Positions 27,119-37,033 of a stretch of 64,000 bases of DNA are shown piece after piece. Source of the stretch: Clostridiaceae bacterium BL-3 (GTDB taxonomy: Bacteria > Bacillota > Clostridia > Clostridiales > Clostridiaceae). Numbering within the stretch: the stretch's first letter is position 1; each line of letters begins with the position of its first letter. Below the pieces are notes generated by a model, which was not told the DNA's origin, ran no database searches, and worked only from the letters and a program-made list of their open reading frames with translations. Both the position numbers and the translations under genes were made by a program. Location of the stretch: NCBI GenBank assembly GCA_902809985.1, contig CADDXC010000001.1, forward strand, positions 2,852,001 to 2,916,000, in the 5' to 3' direction.

Positions 27119-27964
27119 TTATTTTGATAGAGCTATAAGATTATCCAACAAATCATTGTAATCATGAGAATTGCCTATGTAGCTTTCCACTTTCCCATTT
27201 TCCATGCTCTCTACTAACTCAGAATTTACAGGCATTTCCTCTAATAGTTTCAAGCCAAGATATTGAGCCTGTTCTTCTGCGGATTTTTTACTAAATAGTT
27301 TTATTTTTTCTCCACAGTTACTGCACTTAACATAAGACATATTCTCCACTACTCCTATAACATTTACATCCATTTCCTCTGCCATTATGACTACTTTTTT
27401 TACTATCATGGATACCATATCCTGAGGAGTAGACACTATAACTACTCCTTCTAGTGGGAATTCCTGCATTATAGTAAGTGCTACATCTCCTGTCCCAGGC
27501 GGCATATCTATGAGAAGATAATCTAATTCTCCCCATTCTGTATCAGAATACATTTGTTTTAAAACTCCTGCTATCATAGGTCCTCTCCAGATAACGGGCT
27601 GTTCCTCCTTCTCTGTTAAAAGATTTAAAGAAATTACCTTTATTCCAAAAGAGGTTTCTACGGGTAGAAATTTTACCTGCTGTTCTTCATCAATTTGAAT
27701 TATATCTGCTCTTTTATCATTTATTCCAAAAAACCTGGGCATAGATGGTCCTGTTATATCACCATCAAGTACTCCTACTTTGTAGCCTGCAGCCTTTAAT
27801 TTTACAGCTAGTATTCCTGTGACTGTAGACTTTCCAACTCCACCCTTTCCACTCATAATACCTATTATATGCTTTATACCGCCATATTTTGGCAATATAA
27901 AATTACACTCATCTTGATTTTTACCGCATGCTGCTCTACTTGAACAGTTATCACAATTACTCAT
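27119..27964 (-). CDS. Mrp/NBP35 family iron-sulfur carrier ATPase
   Basis: A 281-residue P-loop protein of the Mrp/NBP35 family, which binds and transfers [4Fe-4S] clusters. A Cys-rich N-terminus (Cys4, Cys7, Cys13, Cys20) precedes the deviant Walker A GKGGVGKS at 39-46. The Walker B-like region LLIDMPPGTGD and a bridging VKCSNCGE motif follow. ATG at 27964. It lies next to a ferredoxin gene and may serve its maturation; that is inference. Confidence 0.93.
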   Translation of the reverse strand: MSNCDNCSSRAACGKNQDECNFILPKYGGIKHIIGIMSGKGGVGKSTVTGILAVKLKAAGYKVGVLDGDITGPSMPRFFGINDKRADIIQIDEEQQVKFLPVETSFGIKVISLNLLTEKEEQPVIWRGPMIAGVLKQMYSDTEWGELDYLLIDMPPGTGDVALTIMQEFPLEGVVIVSTPQDMVSMIVKKVVIMAEEMDVNVIGVVENMSYVKCSNCGEKIKLFSKKSAEEQAQYLGLKLLEEMPVNSELVESMENGKVESYIGNSHDYNDLLDNLIALSK

Positions 27965-27981
27965 TTTTTTCCTCCTACAAT

Positions 27982-28836
27982 TTAAAAATTCTCAGGTTCA
28001 TTTTTATACACTTTTATGTCCCATCCGGCACCGCTGTAGGTGTCATATATATAATAAATTTTTTCACTCTTATTTTTCTTATCCCAAAATGTAATAGTCG
28101 CCTTGTACAGTGTAGATTTATATCCTTCAGTCTTTATTGTAACCCATATATCGTATTTATCCTTATTGTTATTACCAATACCGGCATTTTTAAATTTATC
28201 ATTGAGATCCGACTTAAATTCTTCTACCTCTGTAGATAGTATAAACCTGGATCCATCTATGTCATCTCTAAAATTTATTCCTATCTTTTTATTTTTATCT
28301 TTGTCTCTAAAATATTCATTTAAAGTGTTCATTATTGATCCATAATAAACCTGTTTAAAATTATTTGGAGGCATTCTTATATTCCAAAAATTGTTGATCA
28401 TATCATTATCTATCCTTTTTGATACAATATATATTTGATTGTTACTATAAAGATTTCCAAAATCTTTTTTATCAAGACCCGCTATATAATTAAATTTATG
28501 AATTTTATTATTCCCTTCATATATCTCAAATATATAATCTGGCTGCAATGAAGATTTCCTTGATACCTTTTTACCCGAAGACAATATATCATATAGATCT
28601 TTAATTGCATTCTGATCAGTAACCACAAATTTAAATCCCTGATCCCTTATATTCTGAATAACTATTTTATCAACTTTTCCCTCTCTTATGTACTCAAAAT
28701 CCGAATTTTTTAAGCCAGCCTTAACTTCTAGCTCATCTATTTTATCGCAGCCACTCAATAAAATAGATGTCATCAAAGTAATCAATACTAAAAATACACT
28801 CAATCCCTTTTTAATTTTCTGCTGCAATTTACTCAC
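27982..28836 (-). CDS. Lipoprotein of unknown function
   Basis: A 284-residue predicted lipoprotein. A basic N-terminus and hydrophobic stretch end in the lipobox LSGC (lipidated Cys30). The mature part is soluble, lysine- and aromatic-rich, with a repeated beta-strand pattern, and matches no domain I can name with certainty. It lies 17 bases upstream of the Mrp/NBP35 gene on the same strand, so the two may be co-transcribed. Confidence 0.8.
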   Translation of the reverse strand: MSKLQQKIKKGLSVFLVLITLMTSILLSGCDKIDELEVKAGLKNSDFEYIREGKVDKIVIQNIRDQGFKFVVTDQNAIKDLYDILSSGKKVSRKSSLQPDYIFEIYEGNNKIHKFNYIAGLDKKDFGNLYSNNQIYIVSKRIDNDMINNFWNIRMPPNNFKQVYYGSIMNTLNEYFRDKDKNKKIGINFRDDIDGSRFILSTEVEEFKSDLNDKFKNAGIGNNNKDKYDIWVTIKTEGYKSTLYKATITFWDKKNKSEKIYYIYDTYSGAGWDIKVYKNEPENF

Positions 28837-28948
28837 CTGCTATTAAATGTTATCAATTTTTACGGTCAAATTTCGTTTATTGACCTAATTAATTATGCTA
28901 TTTCATGCTGAAAATCTATGAATATTATAGCATATTTGTAACAAAAAA

Positions 28949-28981
28949 ATCCCCTTTCACGCAATTAAACCTGAAAGGGAT
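28949..28981 (-). terminator. Terminator after the 194-residue membrane-anchored protein gene
   Basis: ATCCCTTTCA pairs with TGAAAGGGGAT on the minus strand (12-base loop, one bulge) and is followed by a T7 run. Confidence 0.85.
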
Positions 28982-28994
28982 AATATATATTTTT

Positions 28995-29579
28995 TCATTT
29001 ATACTCTAGAGTTTTCACAATGGTTTCAAATATAGTGGGCATGTTTTCTTTAAAATCCATATCTTTTACAAAAAAAGAAAATCTGCAAAATTGTTTTCCC
29101 TCTTCTATAAAATATTCTATACCCCTGTAACTATCTCCAATTTCTTTTGTAATAATATACTCAACTAAATAACCATTTCTGCCATTTATATTAATCCTAC
29201 TCATATTATAACTTTTATATAAATTCTGTTTTTCAGATATGATTCTACTATTTTGCAGGAATATTTTTAAATTTCCCTTTAAATTCCAAACCTGGACAAA
29301 ACCATTTATCTTGCCATCAGCGCTTTTAAAATTACTGTGGTATACTATCTCATCTCCAAATATATCCTGAACTCTACAATCCCAATTAGAAGGTAATTTA
29401 TATTTTAATCTATTTTTCAACCCGCTGTACTGAGTTAATGATTTTATGTCATTTTGCATTAAAGCTGTAAATTTTAATTTCACATCAAAATTTTTCTCAA
29501 GCCCAAAGAGAATTGTCATAAGCCCTATTATAATTATTGTAACTCCAAGTTTTCTTTTATTTATGAATAGCACTTTCAT
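28995..29579 (-). CDS. Membrane-anchored protein of unknown function
   Basis: A 194-residue protein with one N-terminal transmembrane segment (residues about 10-27) and an extracellular domain that looks like the PsbP/DcrB-type fold (YKLPSNWDCR, NGRNGYLVEYIIT). This resemblance is by pattern only. The upstream gene ends 15 bases before its ATG and the ribosome site is weak, suggesting translational coupling. Confidence 0.72.
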   Translation of the reverse strand: MKVLFINKRKLGVTIIIIGLMTILFGLEKNFDVKLKFTALMQNDIKSLTQYSGLKNRLKYKLPSNWDCRVQDIFGDEIVYHSNFKSADGKINGFVQVWNLKGNLKIFLQNSRIISEKQNLYKSYNMSRININGRNGYLVEYIITKEIGDSYRGIEYFIEEGKQFCRFSFFVKDMDFKENMPTIFETIVKTLEYK

Positions 29580-29594
29580 AAATAATACCCAGTA

Positions 29595-30902
29595 CTATTT
29601 TCTTACAGGTATTACTACTGTATTTGTTTTAAAGTCATAAAACATTAGCCAATATCCCACTTTATTTTTATCCTTTAAAGACACCCATGTAACAAACCCG
29701 GATTTACCTCCATAAGGCTGATCTCTTTTATCCTTAGTACCTAAAATTCCATACACCAGATATTTCACTCTACCTTTTTTATCACATTTATATCCTGATA
29801 AATAATGGCAGTGCTTTTTTACATAGGGATAATAACTTATCATAGGATAATATATTAGGGCATATTTATTATAATCGTTCATATTATACATATCTTCCAT
29901 AGAACTCACAGGTACTTTATACCACTTGCATCTTTTTAATTCTTTACTTATATTTTTAATTTCCTTAAATCCATTCATAAGGTTATTAAAAAAGTCCCCT
30001 TCTGGTCCCTGAGGATAATTACCAGGTTGACTTATTCCTTTTATTTTTTTGCATTTATGCCTATTTATCTCTGCTTTTTTATAGGACTCAGTCACAGAAT
30101 CATCTACGTATATAGAATTATCTTCTTCTACAGACTCATTTTTCATTTCTAGATCTTTTTTAATTCTTGATTCAAAAGTATCCTCAACAACTTTCTCTTT
30201 ATCATCTTCTGATTTATTTTCCTCATTCTTTATTTCCGATTTCGTGGATGGTTTTTCTTCTACTTGATTTTCGACCTTTACTGATGCCTTCTCTTCCTTT
30301 TTATCTGCATGTTCTTCTTTTGCATCCTCTTTGATTTTATTTTCTCTATCTGTCTTAGCTTTTTCTATACTCTCTTCATACTTATCAAATACACTCTTTT
30401 TTTCAATTTTTTCTGTATCAATAGTCTCCAATTCTTCAACTTTTTCGCTTTCTTCTTTTGAGCTCTTACTCCTATCTTCTAGCATTGTAAAGTTCTTCCA
30501 TTGAGGTATTTCTGTGCTTGCAAATCCGCTCATTACAGATATTATGTTATTATCTAGTATTCTGACTATAGCAGCTCCTGATACTTTATCCATAGATATG
30601 CCGCTGCCAGCCACATCATCCATAGGATATTCATAACATATATCCGCTCTTCCATAATCATCTATGTTCATTTCACCTATTTTAATTATATTTTTTATAT
30701 CTTTTTTATTGCATATAAGCATCATGTAATAGGGTGTTTTTTCTTTCTTGAGATTTTGTACATAATAGGATATTTTGCACTTATTATTTTTCATCTCCAA
30801 TTTTGCATATCCTGAAGCAATTTTATCAGAAGCTAAAGAGTATCCTTTTTCATCTTCTTGTAATATTATAAAGTATCTACTATAACTCTTTTTTTGTGCC
30901 AA
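29595..30902 (-). CDS. Hypothetical two-domain protein with charged linker
   Basis: A 435-residue protein. An N-terminal beta-rich domain (about 1-140; RYFIILQEDEKGYS) and a C-terminal domain (about 290-435; FFNNLMNGFKEIKN, SYYPYVKKHCHYLSGY, FVTWVSLKDKNKVGYWLMFYD) are joined by a Lys/Glu-rich linker of about 140 residues, partly coiled-coil-like. There is no signal peptide. TTG at 30902 is the likely start, 9 bases after GGAGG. I recognise the arrangement as a clostridial conserved hypothetical; a spore or envelope role would be a guess. Confidence 0.75.
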   Translation of the reverse strand: MAQKKSYSRYFIILQEDEKGYSLASDKIASGYAKLEMKNNKCKISYYVQNLKKEKTPYYMMLICNKKDIKNIIKIGEMNIDDYGRADICYEYPMDDVAGSGISMDKVSGAAIVRILDNNIISVMSGFASTEIPQWKNFTMLEDRSKSSKEESEKVEELETIDTEKIEKKSVFDKYEESIEKAKTDRENKIKEDAKEEHADKKEEKASVKVENQVEEKPSTKSEIKNEENKSEDDKEKVVEDTFESRIKKDLEMKNESVEEDNSIYVDDSVTESYKKAEINRHKCKKIKGISQPGNYPQGPEGDFFNNLMNGFKEIKNISKELKRCKWYKVPVSSMEDMYNMNDYNKYALIYYPMISYYPYVKKHCHYLSGYKCDKKGRVKYLVYGILGTKDKRDQPYGGKSGFVTWVSLKDKNKVGYWLMFYDFKTNTVVIPVRK

Positions 30903-31004
30903 TTTCCTATACCTCCATATATTATATTCATTATAATATATGAAGAAACTTTCAAAAAGTGAACAAATAGTTTTAACTTCTATACAAAAATCATGCTTTG
31001 TTAA

Positions 31005-31850
31005 TTATAATTTCTCGGATATTTCATGTATACAATCAGATAACCTGCCAAATTCCTGCAGCGACAATGTCTCTCCCCTTCTTTTAGGATCAATTCCCGC
31101 TGTATTAAAGGCCTCTTTCATACACTCTTTAGATATATTCAACGGCTTTACCGCATTCCACAATGTTTTCCTTCTCATATTAAAAGCACATCTTACAACT
31201 TTAAAAAATAGCTTTTCATCTTTCACATTAACTCTGGGCTTGTGTAATTTAATTAATTTTATGATTATAGAATCCACTTTAGGTTTAGGTATAAAAGAAG
31301 AAGGACTCACTTTTCTTATTAATTCAACATCACAATAATATTGAACAAGTATAGACAAAGCTCCATATTCCTTACAACTAGGTTTTGCTGCAATTCTTTC
31401 TCCTACTTCCTTTTGTATCATTATAGTAAAAGTCTTAAAATTGTAGTTTTCATTTAGCATTTTTGCAATAATAGGTGTAGTTACGTAATAAGGTAAATTT
31501 GCCACAATCTTTATATTATCTTCAACATTTATTATTTGAGAAAAATCCATCTTTAGTACATCTTTATGTATTAATTGAAAATTGGTGAATTCCTTTAATT
31601 CCTCTTTTAAAATAGGAATTAAATTCATATCCAATTCAATAGCATATACCATTTTTGCAGACTTTAAAAGTTCTCTCGTCAAAGTTCCCACTCCAGGACC
31701 TATTTCTATAATTACATCGCCTTTATCTATTTCTGCACTATTTACTATATCCTGTAATACTGAAGTATCTATTAAAAAGTTCTGTCCTAAAGCTTTGGAA
31801 AATCTAAATCCGTATTTTTTTACTATACTTTCTGTAGACAGCTTATTCAT
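31005..31850 (-). CDS. rsmA: 16S rRNA (A1518/A1519) dimethyltransferase
   Basis: A 281-residue SAM-dependent methyltransferase (KsgA) that dimethylates two adjacent adenines near the 3' end of 16S rRNA. Visible motifs are the SAM-binding [14 protein letters not shown] and the catalytic [10 protein letters not shown]. It overlaps the end of rnmV by 8 bases, and the same pair is adjacent in Bacillus subtilis. ATG at 31850 after AAGGTGAAGCAAT. Confidence 0.97.
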   Translation of the reverse strand: MNKLSTESIVKKYGFRFSKALGQNFLIDTSVLQDIVNSAEIDKGDVIIEIGPGVGTLTRELLKSAKMVYAIELDMNLIPILKEELKEFTNFQLIHKDVLKMDFSQIINVEDNIKIVANLPYYVTTPIIAKMLNENYNFKTFTIMIQKEVGERIAAKPSCKEYGALSILVQYYCDVELIRKVSPSSFIPKPKVDSIIIKLIKLHKPRVNVKDEKLFFKVVRCAFNMRRKTLWNAVKPLNISKECMKEAFNTAGIDPKRRGETLSLQEFGRLSDCIHEISEKL

Positions 31851-32406
31851 ATTGCTTCACCTTATTCATCCTTCTATTTACTTTATTAACAGCTAATTTA
31901 AACTCTTCTTTTGTTATTCCATAATTATTTAACCTGAATAAAAACTGACAAGTATTGCCGTACCCTATGCCAAGCTCTTTACCTAAGATATCTCTTTTCT
32001 CCTTAGAATCCTGTTCTCCTGTAAGTCCAAAAAATATCATATCATTTATATCAAATTCACAATGTTTTTCTTTGAGCTCACACTTTGCATTCTTTAGAGA
32101 ATCTATTATTGTTTCTGGAAGTGCATTTTCCACTCCAATATCTCCGTTTTTTACCCCATCCTTCTGAGATATATATGCATGTTTTATTCCTTTAACCCTC
32201 TTTGATATTATCCTCCTTATCTTTTCTCCTGCAAAATCTGGATCAGTTAAAACTATAATTCCCTGTCTTTTTTGAGCTTCCTTTATTCTATTTATAACCT
32301 CTTTATTTATTCCAAATCCACCTACTGCTATAATCTCCGCATCTACAGCCCTTTTAACTGCCCTTACATCATTCCTTCCTTCAACTACTATTATCTCTTT
32401 AATCAT
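31843..32406 (-). CDS. rnmV: Ribonuclease M5
   Basis: A 187-residue TOPRIM-domain nuclease that matures 5S rRNA precursors. The TOPRIM signature residues appear in VVEGRNDV (Glu at the start) and VLTDPDFAG (DxD). Its place between yabE and rsmA is the usual one. ATG at 32406 after GGAGGAAAAT. Confidence 0.95.
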   Translation of the reverse strand: MIKEIIVVEGRNDVRAVKRAVDAEIIAVGGFGINKEVINRIKEAQKRQGIIVLTDPDFAGEKIRRIISKRVKGIKHAYISQKDGVKNGDIGVENALPETIIDSLKNAKCELKEKHCEFDINDMIFFGLTGEQDSKEKRDILGKELGIGYGNTCQFLFRLNNYGITKEEFKLAVNKVNRRMNKVKQYE

Positions 32407-32439
32407 ATTTTCCTCCTATGGTAAATCAATTATTTAAAG

Positions 32440-32463
32440 AAAAAATAGGAGCGCCTGCTCCTA
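32440..32463 (-). terminator. Terminator overlapping the yabE stop codon
   Basis: TAGGAGC/GCTCCTA with a 4-base loop, followed on the minus strand by a run rich in T (TATTTTTTC). The TAG stop of the 3D-domain gene is part of the stem. Confidence 0.85.
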
Positions 32464-33501
32464 CCCAATTACGTAAACATTAACCCATTTCACGCCCCAA
32501 TTGATAGCTTCTGATCCTGAGTTAAAAAATAGATCTACTCTATTACCTTTAATTGCTCCGCCTGTATCTTCTGCTATGGCATAGCCATAGCCCTCTACAT
32601 AAAGTCTTGTACCAAGTGGTATTACTCTAGGATCAACTGCTATAGAACTATAATTGCCAATACTTCTTTTTGCAACAGTTCCTGAAGCTGTTATGCCAAA
32701 CGCCGGATCTCCAGGTCTCTTACCTGTACTTTGATAATCTGCAGTATATGCAGTTGCTCTCATTTTAATGTGTCTGGCATAATTAGTACTTCCCCCTCTT
32801 GAAAGAGTACTGTTAGCTAATGTGCCTATAGCCACTACTTTTTGCACAGGCTCCTTTTTCACAATTTCTCTTATTATCTTTCGGGAAACCTCCTTACCAT
32901 CCTCATATATTACCCTTGTTGTAATCTCTTTTTCACCCTTTTGTCCTTCTCGTAAAAGCCTTTTAGCTCCGTATTTAACTTGTGCATCACTTTTCAAAAC
33001 TGTTTCATACTCTATCGGTCTACTTTCCCTCAGCTCCTTAATTTGGACCCTAGTCACTACTATTTTCATTCCTTTTACAATAGCATGCTCTCTAGACGGA
33101 TATATTTTATCCATGTTTGAGGTTTTAATATTTTCATTTTCTAACAAATTCTCAACATTATCTTCTGCTGACTCTATACTTAATTTTTTACCATCAACTG
33201 CTACTTCAACTTTTACTGCCCTTTTAATTATCAGTTTACTTTTATCTTTCACTTCACTGTCTAGACTAGGTATTACCTTATCCCTCGGTCCTATTTTAAT
33301 TCCATTACTGGTCAAAACCTTTCCATAGTTATGGCTGAATGTAACAGCCTTTATATTCTTACCATCTACTGAAATTGTCACCGTTTTTTTTATACTAAAC
33401 ATTACTAAAACCAAAATTACTAAACTTATAGATATAACAAATTCTATTCTAGGACCACGGGGAAAATATTTCTTCAAGCAAGCTTTAAACTTCTCCACCA
33501 T
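32461..33501 (-). CDS. yabE: YabE-like cell-wall protein (DUF348, G5, 3D domain)
   Basis: A protein of about 346 residues: an N-terminal membrane anchor (about 20-40), two DUF348/ubiquitin-like repeats (SVDGKNIKAVTF, AVDGKKLSIESA), a G5 domain (about 145-220) and a C-terminal 3D domain (MRATAYTAD, AVDPRVIPLGTRLYVEGYG, AIAEDTGGAIKGNRVDLFF). The 3D (double-psi barrel) domain is that of Rpf/Sps-type and MltA-like muralytic enzymes, with the acidic Asp residues conserved. The ATG at 33501 is chosen because GAGGAGG lies 8 bases before it; the open frame extends ten codons further to 33531 without a ribosome site. YabE sits in this position in Bacillus subtilis. Confidence 0.92.
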   Translation of the reverse strand: MVEKFKACLKKYFPRGPRIEFVISISLVILVLVMFSIKKTVTISVDGKNIKAVTFSHNYGKVLTSNGIKIGPRDKVIPSLDSEVKDKSKLIIKRAVKVEVAVDGKKLSIESAEDNVENLLENENIKTSNMDKIYPSREHAIVKGMKIVVTRVQIKELRESRPIEYETVLKSDAQVKYGAKRLLREGQKGEKEITTRVIYEDGKEVSRKIIREIVKKEPVQKVVAIGTLANSTLSRGGSTNYARHIKMRATAYTADYQSTGKRPGDPAFGITASGTVAKRSIGNYSSIAVDPRVIPLGTRLYVEGYGYAIAEDTGGAIKGNRVDLFFNSGSEAINWGVKWVNVYVIG

Positions 33502-33825
33502 AAAAATACCTCCTCTGGGCAAAAGCGACATATCCCATTATAAATGGAATCTAAATTCATGTCAAATATCACCCTGTATAAAACTGTTTTTCAAAATATC
33601 AATGCATCCTATGCATAAAACTTATAAATAAAATACTTATTTATGATTGCAATATAAAAATGATCCCTATTCCAGAATCTCCCATATAGTTTTTTATTTG
33701 AATCACAGTTTTTATTATCTTTTGGTGGTTTTTTATATAGACTATGTTATAACTACAAATTTAATTACTAAAATATACAATTTAAATAAAAAATGCTAAA
33801 ACCTCTTTCCTATTTTACACTATTA
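33502..33825. other. Intergenic region between yabE and tatD
   Basis: A 324-base AT-rich stretch without a supported gene. Only short weak hairpins are visible, including CCATTATAAATGG-type pairing near 33535. I see no recognisable riboswitch or terminator; the yabE promoter should be here. Confidence 0.4.
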
Positions 33826-34596
33826 TTACAAATTAAGCAAGTGCTTTGTATTGGAAATTGTTATTTTACTTATTTCCTCTATTTCTAATTCTTTTATTTC
33901 TGCAATTTTACTCATAATAAATTGGATATACTCAGATCTATTTCTTTTACCTCTAAAGGGAACTGGTGTCATATAAGGGCAGTCAGTTTCAACTAAAATC
34001 CTATCAACTGGTACTTCCCTTGCTACATTTATCACTTTTTTTGCATTTTTAAAAGTCACTACTCCCGTAAAACCTATATAATACCCTGATTTCAAACACT
34101 CTCTTGCAAATTCAACGCTTCCTGAAAAGCAATGGATCTCACCGATAACATCCTTAAACTGCTTTATTATATTCAGGGTATCCTCATGAGCTTCCCTATC
34201 ATGTATAATTACGGGCAAATTCAATTCTCTTGCCAGCTCCATCTGTCTTATGAATACAGCTTTTTGTACATCCCTCGATGGATTTTCTCTATAATAATAA
34301 TCAAGACCTATTTCTCCTATAGCCCTTACTTTTTTATTTTTGGCCAGTTCTCGTAATTCTTTTATTGTATCATCATTAAATTTGTATGCATACTCTGGGT
34401 GTATTCCAACAGCTGCGTAAAATATATCATACTTTTTCGTCAATTTTACAGAGAACCTAGAACCCTCTATGGAAGAACCACAGTTTAGTACTCCCACTAT
34501 ATCGTGATCTTTAAGCTCTTTTATGACTTGATCTCTGTCTTCATCAAATTCTTCATCATCATAATGTGAATGTGCATCAAAAATGCTTATATTCAA
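33826..34596 (-). CDS. TatD family metal-dependent deoxyribonuclease
   Basis: A 256-residue TIM-barrel hydrolase of the TatD family. Metal ligands are visible in FDAHSHYDDEEFD (HxH), GEIGLDYYY, HDREAHEDT, IHCFSG and VETDCPYM. TatD proteins act as Mg2+-dependent nucleases in DNA repair or quality control. TTG at 34596 starts the protein behind GAGGAGG. It lies between metG and yabE as in Bacillus subtilis. Confidence 0.94.
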   Translation of the reverse strand: MNISIFDAHSHYDDEEFDEDRDQVIKELKDHDIVGVLNCGSSIEGSRFSVKLTKKYDIFYAAVGIHPEYAYKFNDDTIKELRELAKNKKVRAIGEIGLDYYYRENPSRDVQKAVFIRQMELARELNLPVIIHDREAHEDTLNIIKQFKDVIGEIHCFSGSVEFARECLKSGYYIGFTGVVTFKNAKKVINVAREVPVDRILVETDCPYMTPVPFRGKRNRSEYIQFIMSKIAEIKELEIEEISKITISNTKHLLNL

Positions 34597-34640
34597 TTTT
34601 TACCCTCCTCACATTCAAATCTCTTTATTTTAATTACAAC

Positions 34641-34679
34641 AAAATACTATCAAATTTCCATAAATTTTGATAGTATTTT
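34641..34679 (-). terminator. Terminator of metG
   Basis: AAAATACTATCAAA pairs with TTTGATAGTATTTT over a short AT-rich loop between the metG stop and the tatD start. It is followed on the minus strand by GTTGTAATT, a modest U-tract, so partial read-through into tatD is possible. Confidence 0.7.
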
Positions 34680-34705
34680 GTCTGATTATAATATCAAATT
34701 TTGTT

Positions 34706-36637
34706 TTAGCTTATTGTACTTCCTGCTGGAAGCTCTCCAGGAACAGATACGGTAAACAACTTTTTATTATCTTCCGATGCTGCAGACAAAATCATTCCCT
34801 GTGAAATCTCGCCTTTTAACTTTATAGGCTTCAGATTTGCTACGACAACTACATTTTTCCCAATAAGTTCTTCCGGTTTATAGTATTTAGCTATTCCCGA
34901 AACCACCTGTCGTTTCTCTTTTCCTAAATCCAATTGAAATTTAAGTAATTTATTTGATCCTTCTATAGCTTCACATTTCAATACTTTAGCCACTCTCAAA
35001 TCAAGTTTTTCAAAATCATCTATACTTACTTCTTTCTTACAGGCTTTTGCTTTAGGTATATTTGTAGAATTCTGCTGCTTTAATGCGTTTAATTCCTCTA
35101 TTTTTTTATCCAGATCTATCCTTGGGAACAAAATCTCCCCTTTATGAATTCTAGTTCCAGCTTTGGTGCCATCAAAAGACGCTATACTGTCCCAGGAAAC
35201 GACGTCTGCATTAAGCTGTTTATACATCTTTTCACTGGTTTCAGGAAGGTATGGTGAAATGCAGATTGCTATTATTCTCAAAGATTCAGAGAGATTATAA
35301 AGTACAGTTCCCAGCCTGTTCTTTTTATCTGCATCCTTAGCTAATATCCAAGGTGTAGTCTCATCTATATATTTATTTGCCGCACTTACAAGTTCCCATA
35401 TGCTGTCCAGTGCATCAGGTATCCTGAGATCATTCATATTTTTCTCCATTTTCTTAGGTGTATCAAGAGCTATATCTATAAGCTTACTGTCCACAGCTTC
35501 CTTTTCTGACGGCACTGGTATTATTCCATCAAAATATTTTTCTATCATAGTACAAGTTCTGGATAAAAGATTTCCCAAATCATTAGCCAAATCTGAATTG
35601 ATCTTATTTATAAATATCTCATTATTGAATAATCCGTCGGCGCCAAATGGGATTTCTCTCAAAAGATAATATCTTACAGCATCTGTACCAAAATTATTCA
35701 CTAAAACTACAGGATCCACAACATTCCCCTTAGACTTAGACATTTTTCCCCCATTTACCAAAAGCCATCCATGTCCAAATACCTTTTTAGGAATAGGTTC
35801 TCCTAACGCCATGAGCATTATAGGCCAGTAGATAGTGTGAAATCTCAGTATATCTTTTCCCACTAAATGCACATCTGCCGGCCAGTATTTTTTATATAAT
35901 TCCTGATTTTCACTGCCATAACCCAATGCAGTTATATAATTTGCCAGTGCATCTATCCAAACATATATTACATGTTTTTTATCAAAAGTTACAGGTACAC
36001 CCCAATCAAAAGATGTTCTTGAGACACATAGATCCTGAAGTCCAGGTTTCAAAAAATTATTTATCATTTCGTTTTTTCTGGATTCGGGCTGTATAAAATC
36101 CGGATGTGCTTTAATATAATCTATAAGCTTTGGAGCATATTTTGACATTCTAAAAAAATAAGCTTCCTCACTTGTCTTTTCTACAGGTCTTCCACAATCG
36201 GGGCATTTCCCATCTACCAATTGAGTTTCAGTCCAGAAGGATTCACAGGGTGTACAGTACCAACCTTCATACTTTCCCTTATATATGTCTCCCTGATCAT
36301 ACAATTTCTTAAATATTTTTTGAACTGCCTTTACATGATAATCTTCTGTAGTCCTTATAAACTTATCATAACTTATATTCATCATTTTCCACAGTTCTTT
36401 GATACCAGCCACTATTTCATCTACATACTCTTTAGGGCTCACTCCTTTGGCCTCTGCCAATCTTTGAATCTTCTGCCCGTGCTCATCAGTGCCAGTTAAA
36501 AGCATGACATCATACCCAGTAAGTCTTTTGAATCTAGCAAGAGCATCTGCCGCTACAGTAGTATAGGTATTTCCTATATGAAGATTTGCAGATGGATAAT
36601 AAATAGGTGTAGTAATATAATAAGTTTTTTTAGTCAT
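34706..36637 (-). CDS. metG: Methionyl-tRNA synthetase
   Basis: A 643-residue class I synthetase charging tRNA-Met. HIGN (residues 20-23) is the HIGH motif and KMSKSKGN (about 296) the KMSKS loop. A zinc site is visible as CTPCESF and CPDCGRP, and a C-terminal EMAP/Arc1p-like tRNA-binding domain begins near 540 (DFEKLDLRVAKV). The open frame extends to 36715, but ATG 36637 is the start: AAAAGGAGAG lies just before it and homology begins with MTKKTYYITTPIYY. A Met T-box leader controls it. Confidence 0.96.
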   Translation of the reverse strand: MTKKTYYITTPIYYPSANLHIGNTYTTVAADALARFKRLTGYDVMLLTGTDEHGQKIQRLAEAKGVSPKEYVDEIVAGIKELWKMMNISYDKFIRTTEDYHVKAVQKIFKKLYDQGDIYKGKYEGWYCTPCESFWTETQLVDGKCPDCGRPVEKTSEEAYFFRMSKYAPKLIDYIKAHPDFIQPESRKNEMINNFLKPGLQDLCVSRTSFDWGVPVTFDKKHVIYVWIDALANYITALGYGSENQELYKKYWPADVHLVGKDILRFHTIYWPIMLMALGEPIPKKVFGHGWLLVNGGKMSKSKGNVVDPVVLVNNFGTDAVRYYLLREIPFGADGLFNNEIFINKINSDLANDLGNLLSRTCTMIEKYFDGIIPVPSEKEAVDSKLIDIALDTPKKMEKNMNDLRIPDALDSIWELVSAANKYIDETTPWILAKDADKKNRLGTVLYNLSESLRIIAICISPYLPETSEKMYKQLNADVVSWDSIASFDGTKAGTRIHKGEILFPRIDLDKKIEELNALKQQNSTNIPKAKACKKEVSIDDFEKLDLRVAKVLKCEAIEGSNKLLKFQLDLGKEKRQVVSGIAKYYKPEELIGKNVVVVANLKPIKLKGEISQGMILSAASEDNKKLFTVSVPGELPAGSTIS

Positions 36638-36722
36638 ATTTTTCTCTCCTTTTTCTCTTAATTTTATGTGAATACAAAATATTCTATAGTAAAATAAATG
36701 TATTTTTAGCAGCAACAGGCTT

Positions 36723-36763
36723 AAAAAAGCCTCTATATGAAGAAAATATCTTCATATAGAGGC
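36723..36763 (-). terminator. T-box terminator hairpin before metG
   Basis: A perfect 15-base stem, GCCTCTATATGAAGA/TCTTCATATAGAGGC with a 5-base loop, is followed by T6 on the minus strand. Confidence 0.92.
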
Positions 36764-37008
36764 GCAAATACGCTTTACCACTCTATTTTATTTTTATTTT
36801 ACAATAAAAACCTCAACAGGTAACTAAAATCCAGAACATCAAGATTATCTATTACCCTGCACTATAACGGCTGCTGCCGTGTCACTCTACTATTATTTCA
36901 AACAGCCTGCTCTGGAGCCATATTCATAAGTTGTTTTATCTTCGACTTTCACCAAATTGTCGATTCTCTTCGCATAAATTAACTTACTACTCTTTCCTTC
37001 ACCGCATT
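36729..37008 (-). promoter_or_regulatory. T-box riboswitch leader of metG (Met specifier)
   Basis: The minus-strand leader opens near GGTGAAGGAAAGAGTAG, with Stem I elements (GAAGAGAATCGAC...GGTGAAAGTCG). The segment GAATATGGCTCC puts codon ATG at 36919-36921 in the specifier position, exactly parallel to GAAAATCACC in the ileS leader. The T-box core TAGAGTGGTAAAGCG is at 36771-36785 and is followed by the terminator. Codon and gene agree (Met). Confidence 0.88.
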
Positions 37009-37033
37009 TAACAATATAATATGTCATATATTT

